The position numbers and the translations under genes are program-made. A stretch of DNA of 57,072 bases from assembly GCA_020351305.1 (NCBI GenBank), contig CP070730.1:815333-872404 (forward strand). The letters are read 5' to 3'. This document shows positions 1-7,318 of the stretch, piece after piece (position 1 is the first letter of the stretch; every line of letters starts with the position of its first letter). Source of the stretch: Candidatus Bathyarchaeota archaeon. Its GTDB lineage: Archaea > Thermoproteota > Bathyarchaeia > Bathyarchaeales > SOJC01. A model generated the notes under the pieces. The model was not told the origin of the DNA. It saw only the letters and a program-made list of their open reading frames with translations, and did not search any database.

Positions 1-275
1 CGTTCCGGCATTCCATAAACTATGTAAAGGCTTTCTTGTTTGGCTATTTATGAAATTTTCTCCGTAGATGGTGCTGGTATATCCTCAGCAAGCTCGTATA
101 TCATATCTCGGATGCTGTAACCTGTTAGACACATTTCCGGGAAGATGATGATGTCAGCTTTCTTTTGAGCTTTGCACGCATGAGTAGCGAACTTCGCCAT
201 CTTATTGATGTTGTGCTGCTTGTCTCCGATTTCGCATGAGAATTGAGCGAGAGCTATTTTAATTTCTTCTTTCAA
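1..275 (-). pseudogene. Nitrilase-superfamily amidohydrolase, 5' part, broken by in-frame TAA
   Basis: The reading frame starts at ATG 275 and overlaps the nadE stop by 4 nt (ATGA), so the two are translationally coupled. The N-terminal half matches the carbon-nitrogen hydrolase fold: IKIALAQFSCEIGD at the start, then the catalytic Glu in IIFPEMCLTGY. A TAA at 48-50 interrupts it, but the same frame continues to the window edge with IAKQESLYIVYGMPE, which is the expected next nitrilase segment (VYGMPE). The stop therefore sits inside a conserved domain, probably replacing a Glu codon (GAA). The likely role is a glutaminase or amidase partner for the neighbouring NAD synthase (inference). It is either a pseudogene, a read-through product or a sequence error. 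The gene also runs off the left edge. Confidence 0.75.
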
Positions 276-1126
276 TGTAAATCCCCCTTGATTGTACGCG
301 CGAGTCTAAAGTCAGCGTTAATGGTTCGGTATTTGAGCTTTGTTGTTAAAGGCATTCGTCTTTTATGCTCTGCTCGTAGCCACTTTTCTTTAATATCTAC
401 AATTGTTTCAGTTGGAAGATTAAGTTGTTCTGCTATTTTTTGGGGGAGCATAAAATGCTCGAGGCCATATAGAATAAGGTCAAGTGTTTCATATTTCATG
501 CCAAGTTCTTTTTCGGCCATTTGGTTTGGCCAGAGGGCAGGTGTTGAGGGTTTCTTAATTATTTCCAGCGGTATGCCTATATGATTGGCGAGTTGGCGAA
601 CTTGGGTTTTATATAGATCCATAACAGGTGCGATGTCTGCAGCTGCATCTCCCCATTTGGTACAATAACCTAACATTGTTTCGCTCTTGTCGCTACTTCC
701 AACTACTATGCGGTTCTTACTGTTGGCATAATAATACCAGATGAGCATGCGGGTTCGAGCTTTTAGGTTACCTCGACTGAGTTTATCTTTTAAGTTGAAA
801 TCTGGAATAGTTCCATATAGCGTGCTTAGGATTTGTGTGAGATCAACAGTCAAAAGTTGAAATTTAAATTCTTTAGAGAGGAGCTTTATGTGTTGGTCAT
901 CAGTTTCAATGTGAGTTTCTTCTTCTGGCATGAATAGAGCTAAAACTCTATCTGCTCCTATGGCAATAGTGGAAAGCGCAGCTGCGGTAGCGCTGTCTAC
1001 TCCGCCGGAGATGCCCAAAACTATCCCTTTTGTCTTGGTTTTTCTTACGTAATCTTTTATAAAACGCGTGATTTTTTGCTGTATAGTCTCTGAATCAATC
1101 TGGAGTATTCCTTCTGTTAATTTCAT
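272..1126 (-). CDS. nadE: NAD+ synthase (NadE), ammonia-type length
   Basis: This 284-aa protein converts deamido-NAD plus ATP and ammonia to NAD+, the last step of NAD synthesis. The N-terminal ATP-pyrophosphatase loop is clear: GISGGVDSATAAALS at residues 38-52. Further family signatures are RTRMLIWYYYANSKNRIVVGSSDKSE (in two parts: the RTRM helix and the GSSDKSE loop) and the KPSTPALWPNQ segment. It lacks a fused glutaminase domain, so the length matches the ammonia-dependent form. The following gene is nitrilase-like and overlaps it by 4 nt, which suggests a split amidase-synthase pair like the fused NadE of other organisms. That partner is interrupted here, so free ammonia may be the nitrogen source. 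Confidence 0.95.
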   Translation of the reverse strand: MKLTEGILQIDSETIQQKITRFIKDYVRKTKTKGIVLGISGGVDSATAAALSTIAIGADRVLALFMPEEETHIETDDQHIKLLSKEFKFQLLTVDLTQILSTLYGTIPDFNLKDKLSRGNLKARTRMLIWYYYANSKNRIVVGSSDKSETMLGYCTKWGDAAADIAPVMDLYKTQVRQLANHIGIPLEIIKKPSTPALWPNQMAEKELGMKYETLDLILYGLEHFMLPQKIAEQLNLPTETIVDIKEKWLRAEHKRRMPLTTKLKYRTINADFRLARTIKGDLH

Positions 1127-1245
1127 TATGAAGTTCCTCCATTGTCTGTTAGTTTCGGTAGCTTTTATCTTTAAGTGATCGCTAGAATGCCTATGCTATG
1201 CCTAGCAGTCTATGTTGTGTAGGTTAATTTGATAGGAAGGCAAAA

Positions 1246-1256
1246 CGCTATAAGAC
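1246..1256 (+). promoter_or_regulatory. TATA-like box of the tRNA-Ser gene
   Basis: The sequence CGCTATAAGAC lies about 30 nt upstream of the first base of the tRNA, which fits an archaeal TATA element with transcription starting close to the tRNA 5' end. Assigned by spacing and base composition only. Confidence 0.4.
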
Positions 1257-1281
1257 ACATTTTCCTTTGGCTCTGATCAAT

Positions 1282-1390
1282 GCCGGGGTGGCAGAGTGGT
1301 AATGCGCCGGCCTCGAGATCCAGCATTAGTAAGTGGGCCAGTAAGCCGGTGGGTCTTTGGCCCTCAGGGGTTCAAATCCTCTCCCCGGCG
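1282..1390 (+). tRNA. tRNA-Ser (anticodon CGA) with a 26-nt intron
   Basis: The acceptor arms GCCGGGG (1282-1288) and CCCCGGC (1383-1389) pair fully, with discriminator G at 1390. The D-arm starts GCAGAGTGGT. The anticodon stem is CCGGC (1307-1311) with GCCGG (1345-1349). The anticodon CGA is at 1314-1316. A long class II variable arm (around 1350-1365) and a T-arm with GGTTCAAATCC follow, as expected for tRNA-Ser. The anticodon loop is interrupted after position 37 by an intron at 1318-1343, the canonical archaeal site. No CCA is encoded. The bulge-helix-bulge was not modelled, so the exact splice sites could shift by a base or two. Confidence 0.92.
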
Positions 1391-1594
1391 CTTAAGCATG
1401 TATAGTCTTTGAACACATTTTTGAAATCTTCCCATATTCAGATCGATTGAGAATGCATTTGACTCCAAAATTTCGTCCGGAACTCCTTTAAAGATGCCCA
1501 CTTCTAGAATCCCGTCAATACTTCGACCTTAGTAAATACAATAACGCTCTAAAGAAATCCATGTATACACGCGAATTTTACAGTGTGGACAATA
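1391..1594. other. Intergenic stretch without recognised gene
   Basis: Between the tRNA-Ser and the minisatellite I see no convincing coding region on either strand. The only structure noted is an alternating purine-pyrimidine run at 1560-1573 just before the repeat. Confidence 0.5.
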
Positions 1595-1691
1595 GACGGA
1601 ATTTGGACGGAATTTGGACGGAATTTGGACGGAATTTGGACGGAATTTGGACGGAATTTGGACGGAATTTGGACGGAATTTGGACGGATTT
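1595..1691. repeat. 11-bp tandem repeat, 8 full copies plus a decayed ninth
   Basis: The unit GACGGAATTTG repeats without a mismatch at 1595, 1606, 1617, 1628, 1639, 1650, 1661 and 1672. The copy from 1683 has lost an A and then diverges. Because 11 is not a multiple of 3, every frame gives the same 11-residue peptide period. This explains the Trp/Phe/Gly-rich open frames over it, which are not credible genes. It lies in a non-coding stretch between tRNA-Ser and a broken membrane gene. Confidence 0.95.
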
Positions 1692-1870
1692 CAGACACAT
1701 CTAATCATAATAATGTGCGTGCGGAAAAATTCAGAAAAATGGGAGCGGTCGCCCGGAAAAAATTCTAGTCCAAACCAGACGACGATAGCGCACGCATCCA
1801 CCTCATTCGGAGCATTTGCTAGCGCTATTATTCGCAAGTTTATTAATGAATACCTATGGATTAATAGACA

Positions 1871-2392
1871 ATGTTTTCTTCCAGAGACATCGCTCTTGTC
1901 GCTTCGATGTCAGCGGTTTATGCGGGATATTCCTTTCTTTAAAGTAACACAATCGGATACATCACTCACGGAGTCGATACATTCCTTATTCGATCAATTC
2001 TTTTTGTTGTTCTCTCTTTCTTAACGACAAAAGCAGGCATAGCATCACTTATGGGAATAATTTCCGGGGCAATAATCGAATTCACAACACCAACTCCTGT
2101 TCATTTCTATATCTTTCCTAGCGTGGTTGCCTACGGGATTACGTACGATGCCTTTATGTCAAAACGCCCATTGCGCTTATACCCAAAAACCAGCGCTGTC
2201 TTGATTGCAACAGCTCTAAGTAGTGCAGCTATGGCTGGTGTAGCCTTATCAGTTCTTACCTATTCCGGATTTTTCCTGCCAGAGATACTCCCAATGATTT
2301 GGTTTTTTGGGGTTCTACGAGATGTATTGTTAGGCTTAGTTGGAGCCCTCATAGGAATTAAGATTTCCAGAACCATTTTACACATTAGATAA
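1871..2392 (+). pseudogene. ECF-type S-component-like membrane protein, interrupted by in-frame TAA
   Basis: Reading from ATG 1871 gives MFSSRDIALVASMSAVYAG, then TAA at 1940-1942. The same frame continues without another stop through SNTIGYITHGVDTFLIRS and on to 2392. About six hydrophobic segments result, the size and topology of an energy-coupling-factor transporter S-component or related vitamin/precursor permease. After the TAA the next ATG is 2051, with no GTG or TTG between. A protein started at 2051 (113 aa) would lack the first segments. The family call rests on topology and general look only. The gene is either broken or the stop is an error. Confidence 0.55.
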
Positions 2393-2394
2393 TG

Positions 2395-2404
2395 CTTATA
2401 AGAA
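2395..2404 (+). promoter_or_regulatory. TATA-like box for the HtrA gene
   Basis: CTTATAAG about 45 nt upstream of the ATG at 2443 fits an archaeal TATA element with a short leader. It overlaps the very end of the preceding membrane gene region. Position-based call. Confidence 0.35.
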
Positions 2405-2442
2405 TTGTATAAATTACCATCAAACAACACCTGAGGTATCTT

Positions 2443-3597
2443 ATGAACTTGTATAATGAGAATAAAAGTCACTCAAGTCTTCTTTCGCTCATAACAGTGA
2501 CAATAATTGCCATCGTCGTTTCAGCTGGGGTTATTGGGAATATTTACACATACCAGCTATTCTCAAGCAGTGTAAGGAACCTGGAAAACAAGGTTACTAC
2601 TCTCCAAAATCAAATTACAGCCTTAACAGAAGCCCTTTCGAATTATAGCCAAACCACCATCGGTAATATTTCGCTCCCAGAACTTTATGAATCTATCAAA
2701 GACTCAGTAGTGCTGATTCGTGGTCAGACATCTCAAAGAGAGATAGCAGGGTCAGGATTTATATACAATTACTCAAGCGATGCTTTTTCAGGACCTATCA
2801 TAATCACAAACTACCATGTTGTTCAAGACACAACAAGCAGATCTGTTACATTCAGGAATGGGCTTGCATACTCTGCCCAAATTCTTGGTTCAGATGTTTA
2901 CGCAGATCTAGCAGTTCTCTCCATTGATGATGCTCCTGCTGACGAATTGAGGTTTCTTCCTATGGTTAGCTCCTCATTGCTCAAAGTGGGTGACATTGTT
3001 ATAGCTGTGGGTAATCCTTACGAGCTGATTGGCTCTATGACAACAGGCATTGTTAGCCAGCTTGGAAGAGCAATTCCTGAAAGCTTAGCTGGCGGTTATT
3101 CGATTGCAAACGTCATTCAAATCAGTGCTCCTATAAATCCAGGCAACTCCGGTGGTCCACTGCTTAATTCTAAAGGCCAAGTAGTGGGGATTACATTCGC
3201 CATAGTTGAAAATTCAACAGGGGTAGGCTTCGCCATCCCCTCCAACACAATCCTTCGAGAGATTGCTTGGCTCGTAAGAGGTGAAACCTTCCCTCACTCT
3301 TTAATTGGAGTAAGCGGAACGGATATGACCTTTGAAATAGCCCAAGAAATGGGCGCCTCTACAACCTACGGTTGGTTGATAGTAGAGGTGATGCCGGGCG
3401 GTCCAGCTGCAGAAGTAGGTTTACGAGTCGATGATATAATCCTTGCTATTGACGATCTGCAAATGATAAGTGGTAGCTACATATCCAATTATCTCGAGGA
3501 ATTCACTTCGCCAAATCAAACCATCGATATAACCGTGGAGAGAAATAACTCGAAATTAATCATCTCTTTGGTCCTTGGAATTCGGCCCCAACCTTGA
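2443..3597 (+). CDS. HtrA/DegP-like membrane-anchored serine protease with PDZ domain
   Basis: The 384-aa protein has an N-terminal membrane anchor (residues about 12-36), then a short coiled-coil-like stretch (about 45-70) and a trypsin-like domain. The catalytic triad is visible: His125 in TNYHVV, Asp155 in YADLAVL and Ser236 in GNSGGPLL. A single PDZ domain follows (about 290-384, with VMPGGPAAEVGLRVDDIILAI). This is the DegS/HtrA arrangement for quality control of exported proteins, with the protease outside the cell membrane. It fits a genome region rich in secreted proteins. No operon partner is evident; the next gene is on the other strand. Confidence 0.93.
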   Translation: MNLYNENKSHSSLLSLITVTIIAIVVSAGVIGNIYTYQLFSSSVRNLENKVTTLQNQITALTEALSNYSQTTIGNISLPELYESIKDSVVLIRGQTSQREIAGSGFIYNYSSDAFSGPIIITNYHVVQDTTSRSVTFRNGLAYSAQILGSDVYADLAVLSIDDAPADELRFLPMVSSSLLKVGDIVIAVGNPYELIGSMTTGIVSQLGRAIPESLAGGYSIANVIQISAPINPGNSGGPLLNSKGQVVGITFAIVENSTGVGFAIPSNTILREIAWLVRGETFPHSLIGVSGTDMTFEIAQEMGASTTYGWLIVEVMPGGPAAEVGLRVDDIILAIDDLQMISGSYISNYLEEFTSPNQTIDITVERNNSKLIISLVLGIRPQP

Positions 3598-3642
3598 TAA
3601 GCTAATGCATGCAAAGTCAGTCTTGCTCAATAACTGTTGACC

Positions 3643-4173
3643 CTATTTTCTTACTGGCGTTTTTCCAATAGGTTTTCGTTTCAGTGTAGTTCCACAAATG
3701 TCACATAGTTTAGAATGGAAGTCTGCTGGATACTTATAATGACATGCTGGGCAATAGAACATCCAATTGAAATGATAACGGATACCAAGAGTCATTAAAG
3801 ACGCAAATTTAATACCCATCTGATGCGCAACATTTTGCATAGAATAGTCGTCTGTGATGATTTGTGGATTTTTCCCCAGGGCTTTCAGCTCTAATGCCAA
3901 AGCCAGAACATGTATATCTGCCTTGGATAGGTGAAGCAAGTCCCCAACAACCTTGGATGATTTTTTGACTTTTTCAATATAATCTGATTTGGGGTTTTTG
4001 ACCTTCAACCTTCTATTTTCAACAGCAGCATTGAACCGAGTCCACGGTAAGGAATTGACAATGAGTTCATTTTTAACTTCAGGAACTGAATATTGTAGGT
4101 CTTGTATGGAGAGAGGCTCGAACCCTGCGATGAAAGCAGACGTGTCAAGGACGATTACCTTCTTAATTCTCAA
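3643..4173 (-). CDS. nob1: Nob1-like PIN-domain endoribonuclease (16S rRNA 3'-end processing)
   Basis: The N-terminal PIN nuclease domain begins KKVIVLDTSAFIAG with the first metal-binding Asp at residue 10. Other acidic positions are the Glu in PEVKNEL, the Asp in KADIHVLALA and the two Asp of ITDDYSMQN. A C-terminal zinc ribbon follows, with CPAC and CDIC knuckles. PIN plus zinc ribbon in about 176 aa is the archaeal Nob1 layout, the enzyme that cuts pre-16S rRNA at its mature 3' end. It fits the other ribosome genes here. Confidence 0.92.
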   Translation of the reverse strand: MRIKKVIVLDTSAFIAGFEPLSIQDLQYSVPEVKNELIVNSLPWTRFNAAVENRRLKVKNPKSDYIEKVKKSSKVVGDLLHLSKADIHVLALALELKALGKNPQIITDDYSMQNVAHQMGIKFASLMTLGIRYHFNWMFYCPACHYKYPADFHSKLCDICGTTLKRKPIGKTPVRK

Positions 4174-4329
4174 TGTTCCTTTCTTCCCGATCTAAAAACG
4201 TAATGTTTAAGCGAATGCATGTAAGCCAATCTCTCTGTGGACTTATCATATTAGTGTTCTCATGAAGCGGCTCGATTGGGTTGATTTCGATCTTTCAAGT
4301 CTCCTTCACATGTGAAAGGTTCTGGTAAA

Positions 4330-4998
4330 TCATAGCCTGTTAAAGACTTTGAGTTTGTTCCTCTTCATGTAAGCCTTTCCACCATCAGTATTCTTAAAGC
4401 AGTTCCAACATTTTCCATATTTTGACTTATGGTAACCCTGATTGCAAATTCTGCAAAGAATTAGCCCCTTTTCTTTCGCAAAGTGGCATCTTTTACACAA
4501 AACTTCTACGCCCTTAAAGTCTAGATAATTTTCATAAGCTTGTTGTTTTCGCTTAGCAAATATTTCATCGATTTCTTCCCCATGCGTTTTGAAGAATAAT
4601 CGTCGGAAATTCCTGCGTCTTGAATATTTAGTTGATATTTTCTTCTTTTTGATAGGTGAATCAGTTACAGAACCGCATTTCGAGCATTTGTATTTAGGAA
4701 CTATGGTTTTCCGGGCATAGACCCTATAACCACAATTAGGGCAAGAGTAATAATATCTAGGTTTGGAATTTCTACCTGCCTTGATGTATAGTTGTCTTTT
4801 CTCTGATTCATTCTTTCCATTTGCGAAATAACTGTGCATAAACTGAGTAACCGTCTTTCTATATTCCTTCAGGCTATCAAAATGCTTGGTATGGTGGATT
4901 GCTAGGTTTTCGTTGGAATCACATAATGCACATGTTTTTCCTTTCAAGAACTCTTTGCGTCTTTTTTTCCATTCCGTAGTTTGCCAAGGCTTTGTCAT
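4330..4998 (-). CDS. HNH-like protein with inserted and C-terminal zinc ribbons
   Basis: The 222-aa, very basic protein starts WKKRRKEFLKGKTCALCDSNENLAIHH (WKKRR helix, then CALC and the HH pair), which is the first half of an HNH nuclease fold. The second half, VLCKRCHFAKEKG, appears only about 130 residues later. Between them sits a zinc ribbon (YSCPNCGYRVY and YKCSKCGSV) and a Lys/Arg-rich region. A further CRIC and CWNC pair closes the protein. Ten Cys in five CxxC pairs suggest several zinc sites. Function is unknown; a nucleic-acid binding or cutting protein is the natural reading. No mobile element or toxin partner is seen beside it. The neighbour in the same direction is nob1, about 150 nt downstream. 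Confidence 0.6.
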   Translation of the reverse strand: MTKPWQTTEWKKRRKEFLKGKTCALCDSNENLAIHHTKHFDSLKEYRKTVTQFMHSYFANGKNESEKRQLYIKAGRNSKPRYYYSCPNCGYRVYARKTIVPKYKCSKCGSVTDSPIKKKKISTKYSRRRNFRRLFFKTHGEEIDEIFAKRKQQAYENYLDFKGVEVLCKRCHFAKEKGLILCRICNQGYHKSKYGKCWNCFKNTDGGKAYMKRNKLKVFNRL

Positions 4999-5149
4999 CT
5001 AAATATTACAAACCGTGTTGCTTATCTACACTGTGCGTAGATTGGGTTTAGTCTCGATGTTTAAGAATAAAAATTTTAAGTGTGCTGTGTAGATAAATCT
5101 ATTTATTTCAGTTGTAGACATTGCTGTATTAAATTGGATGTTGATGTTG

Positions 5150-5545
5150 ATGAGCAAACCTGTTGATGTCGGGACTTTACGTGTGGGTGGTTATGTCATT
5201 GTTAACAATGAGCCTTGTCGCGTCTCTAGCCTTACAAAATCCAAGCCTGGCAAACATGGCTCAGCTAAAGCAAGAGTTGTCGCTATAGGCATTTTTGATG
5301 GTTCTAAAAGAACATTTGTTAAACCTGTTGATGCTCAAACAGAAGTGCCGATAATTGAGAAGAAGAGTGGCCAAGTTCTTGCTCTTTTGCAAAATGCTGT
5401 TCAAATAATGGATCTCGAGACTTACGAAGTTTTTGAGGCAGCTTTTCCTGACGAAGAAGAGCTTAAGAGGAAATTAACATCTGGCACTGAGGTTGAATAT
5501 TGGCGTATCTTAGGTAGAACTAAAATAATGCGTACTAAAGGGTAG
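5150..5545 (+). CDS. eif5a: Translation factor aIF5A
   Basis: This is the archaeal eIF5A/EF-P family factor that helps ribosomes at stalling sequences. The N-terminal SH3-like domain carries the modification loop SKPGKHGSAKAR, with the Lys that becomes (deoxy)hypusine between Gly and His. The C-terminal OB-fold follows (KRTFVKPVDAQTEVPIIEKKSG in two parts). The open frame begins at GTG-like MLML codons, but MSKPVDVGTLRVGGYV is the usual family start, so I chose ATG 5150, which also has a GGATG purine stretch upstream. The next gene is the enzyme that modifies it. Confidence 0.95.
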   Translation: MSKPVDVGTLRVGGYVIVNNEPCRVSSLTKSKPGKHGSAKARVVAIGIFDGSKRTFVKPVDAQTEVPIIEKKSGQVLALLQNAVQIMDLETYEVFEAAFPDEEELKRKLTSGTEVEYWRILGRTKIMRTKG

Positions 5546-5580
5546 TATTTTTTTCTATAGATTTATCGATTCCGAAGAAG

Positions 5581-6513
5581 TTGAAATTATTGAGAAATGT
5601 AAGACAGATTCAACTAAGACGTGGGATAACTGTTGCCCAACTGATTAAGGAAATGGATGCTTGTGGTGTTTTAGGGGCTGGAAAGATAGGGAAAGCGACC
5701 AAGCTTGTGGCTGAAATGTTTAAGAATCCTGACTATACAGTCTTTCTGACCTTAGCTGGTGCCCTTGTTCCTGGGGGCTTAAGAAGTATAATTGCCCAGC
5801 TTATTGAGAACGAATATGTGAATGTGACTATAACCACTGGAGCCAACATCGTCCACGACATGGTTGAAGCCTTAGGCTATAAACATAAGGTTGGCCTTTT
5901 TGAGGCTGATGATGAATACTTGAAAAGGAAGAAGCTGGGAAGAATAGGCGACATCTATATAGAGCATAGAGCCTTCAAAGATTTAGAGAACTGGATGAAT
6001 CTACTTCTTGAGGAAATCCCTAGTGAAAGGCGTCAACGATTTTCGCCATCGGACCTGCTTTTGGAGGTTGGGAGGAGGATTGATGACGAAAACTCCATTC
6101 TGGCAACTGCTGCAAGAAAAAATATGCCAATTATCTGTCCTGGTTTGGTAGATTCGATAATAGGATTCCAGCTTTGGACCTTTAGTCAAGAGAAAAAATT
6201 CGTTCTCGACCCATTTGGTGATTTATCTGTTCTCATCGACAAAGTGTTTGAGGCAAAAAAATCTGGAGTCATAATCCTAGGTGGTGGGTTGCCAAAACAT
6301 TTTGCGCTATTTGCTAACACTTTCCGTGAGGGAGTAGATGCGGCAGTTCAAGTCACAATGGATAGACCTGAACCAGGCGGCTTAAGTGGCGCGTCGTTGG
6401 AGGAAGCTATTAGCTGGAGGAAGGTTAAAAATGAAGAGAAAACCGTTACAGCAATTTGCGATGCAACTATTGCATTTCCTCTAATAGTTGCCGCTGCTTT
6501 AGAAGAGATCTAG
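5581..6513 (+). CDS. dys: Deoxyhypusine synthase
   Basis: The enzyme moves the aminobutyl group of spermidine to a specific Lys of aIF5A, using NAD+. Family marks: VGVLGAGKIGKATKL-type N-terminus (VLGAGKIGKA), ITTGANIVHD in the nucleotide-binding part, and the active-site segment IILGGGLPKHF with the catalytic Lys, followed by PGGLSGASLEEAISWRKV (in two parts). Length 310 aa is normal. It starts at TTG 5581, 35 nt after the aIF5A stop, so substrate and enzyme are almost certainly co-transcribed. Confidence 0.93.
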   Translation: MKLLRNVRQIQLRRGITVAQLIKEMDACGVLGAGKIGKATKLVAEMFKNPDYTVFLTLAGALVPGGLRSIIAQLIENEYVNVTITTGANIVHDMVEALGYKHKVGLFEADDEYLKRKKLGRIGDIYIEHRAFKDLENWMNLLLEEIPSERRQRFSPSDLLLEVGRRIDDENSILATAARKNMPIICPGLVDSIIGFQLWTFSQEKKFVLDPFGDLSVLIDKVFEAKKSGVIILGGGLPKHFALFANTFREGVDAAVQVTMDRPEPGGLSGASLEEAISWRKVKNEEKTVTAICDATIAFPLIVAAALEEI

Positions 6514-6725
6514 CTTCCCCACCAGTTCCAACCTGCCTTATCGAAGGCTAGATATAGTATGGCGAGTGTTATACCCCATAGGAAAGCAATCACGGCGAAA
6601 CTGAGCGGAGGATGAACATTAGTTAGAACAACCCAAGTTGTTATTCCGAAAACTCCCACAAGAATGAAAACAAAGACAAAAAAGTAAATGGCTCCTTTTA
6701 CTGTCAACTGACCAATCTCCAGCAT
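6510..6725 (-). CDS. Small two-helix membrane protein, unknown function
   Basis: The 71-aa protein has two long hydrophobic segments (residues about 10-33 and 41-60) and a Trp-rich end (KAGWNWWGS). I do not recognise a family. It converges on the deoxyhypusine synthase gene, overlapping its last codon by 4 nt. A 19-bp palindrome lies about 75 nt upstream of its start. Confidence 0.6.
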   Translation of the reverse strand: MLEIGQLTVKGAIYFFVFVFILVGVFGITTWVVLTNVHPPLSFAVIAFLWGITLAILYLAFDKAGWNWWGS

Positions 6726-6797
6726 CCTATCTTTAGCGCCTTATTGTTAAAATTTTCCATTTATTAGAGATTTTTATCATGTTAAGCGCTTCTTTAA

Positions 6798-6816
6798 AGG
6801 GAAGCTGAGCTTCCCT
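6798..6816. promoter_or_regulatory. 19-bp palindrome, possible operator
   Basis: AGGGAAGCT-G-AGCTTCCCT is a perfect inverted repeat with 9-bp arms and a one-base centre. The tiny centre argues for a dimeric protein site rather than an RNA hairpin. It lies between the end of the hsp20 gene (6862) and the start of the small membrane gene (6725), both on the minus strand. Confidence 0.35.
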
Positions 6817-6861
6817 CCATAGCGATCTTCTGAAACCAGTAAAAAAGAGCCTTTTTTACAG

Positions 6862-7302
6862 TTATTCAACCTTTATTTCGTAACCTTTCTTTCTTGGTAA
6901 TCTGACCTCTAGTATTCCTTTCTTGAATTTTGATTTACGTTTCTTCATTTCGACAGGAACTGGAATTCGTGTTTGACAATTGAAAGCAGAAAATTCGCCT
7001 TCTTGGTGCGTAATTCCTAAATCCTCGCAACATATTCTGCGCTCAATTTTTGCACTTATCTCAAGAGTCATCGAATCAACTGGCTCAACTTTTACCGAAT
7101 TTGGATCTGTAAAGGGCAAGTCCGCTGTGACGATTACTTCGTTAGGAGTGACTGACACGTTACACAATGGTTCTATTGTTAATGACTCAATGTCCCAGCT
7201 TGGTCTTTCGCTTGGCAAAAGCTCTTCAGTTAACTCTTTTATCTCCTCCAGGTACTCATGAATTAAGTCAAAAATTGAGTTATTTTTTTTACTTCTTGAC
7301 AT
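6862..7302 (-). CDS. Hsp20/alpha-crystallin-like small heat-shock protein
   Basis: The 146-aa protein has an N-terminal charged helical arm, then a beta-sandwich domain from about residue 48 (CNVSVTPNEVIVTADLPF). Near the end is the Hsp20 signature KFKKGILEVRLPRKKG. It lacks the usual C-terminal IxI/V tail, ending in GYEIKVE instead. It should hold unfolding proteins in a soluble state. The PAC2 gene begins upstream on the same strand with a gap of only about 16 nt, so the pair may be one transcript. Confidence 0.82.
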   Translation of the reverse strand: MSRSKKNNSIFDLIHEYLEEIKELTEELLPSERPSWDIESLTIEPLCNVSVTPNEVIVTADLPFTDPNSVKVEPVDSMTLEISAKIERRICCEDLGITHQEGEFSAFNCQTRIPVPVEMKKRKSKFKKGILEVRLPRKKGYEIKVE

Positions 7303-7318
7303 TGTCTTCCCCCTTCAT

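Noticed and set aside
48-50. Pyrrolysine or other recoding at the internal stops
   Set aside because: Both internal stops are TAA, while pyrrolysine uses TAG; TAA also ends many normal genes here.
1595-1691. CRISPR array
   Set aside because: The unit is 11 bp with no spacers between copies, and no cas genes are present.
1583-2024. Two open frames over the 11-bp repeat that could encode an 11-residue repeat protein
   Set aside because: The periodic peptide is a by-product of an 11-bp unit read in any frame; the later part overlaps the ECF-S-like frame.
4330-4998. IS605-type TnpB or intron endonuclease
   Set aside because: There is no RuvC DED motif, no terminal repeats, no interrupted host gene and no partner transposase.
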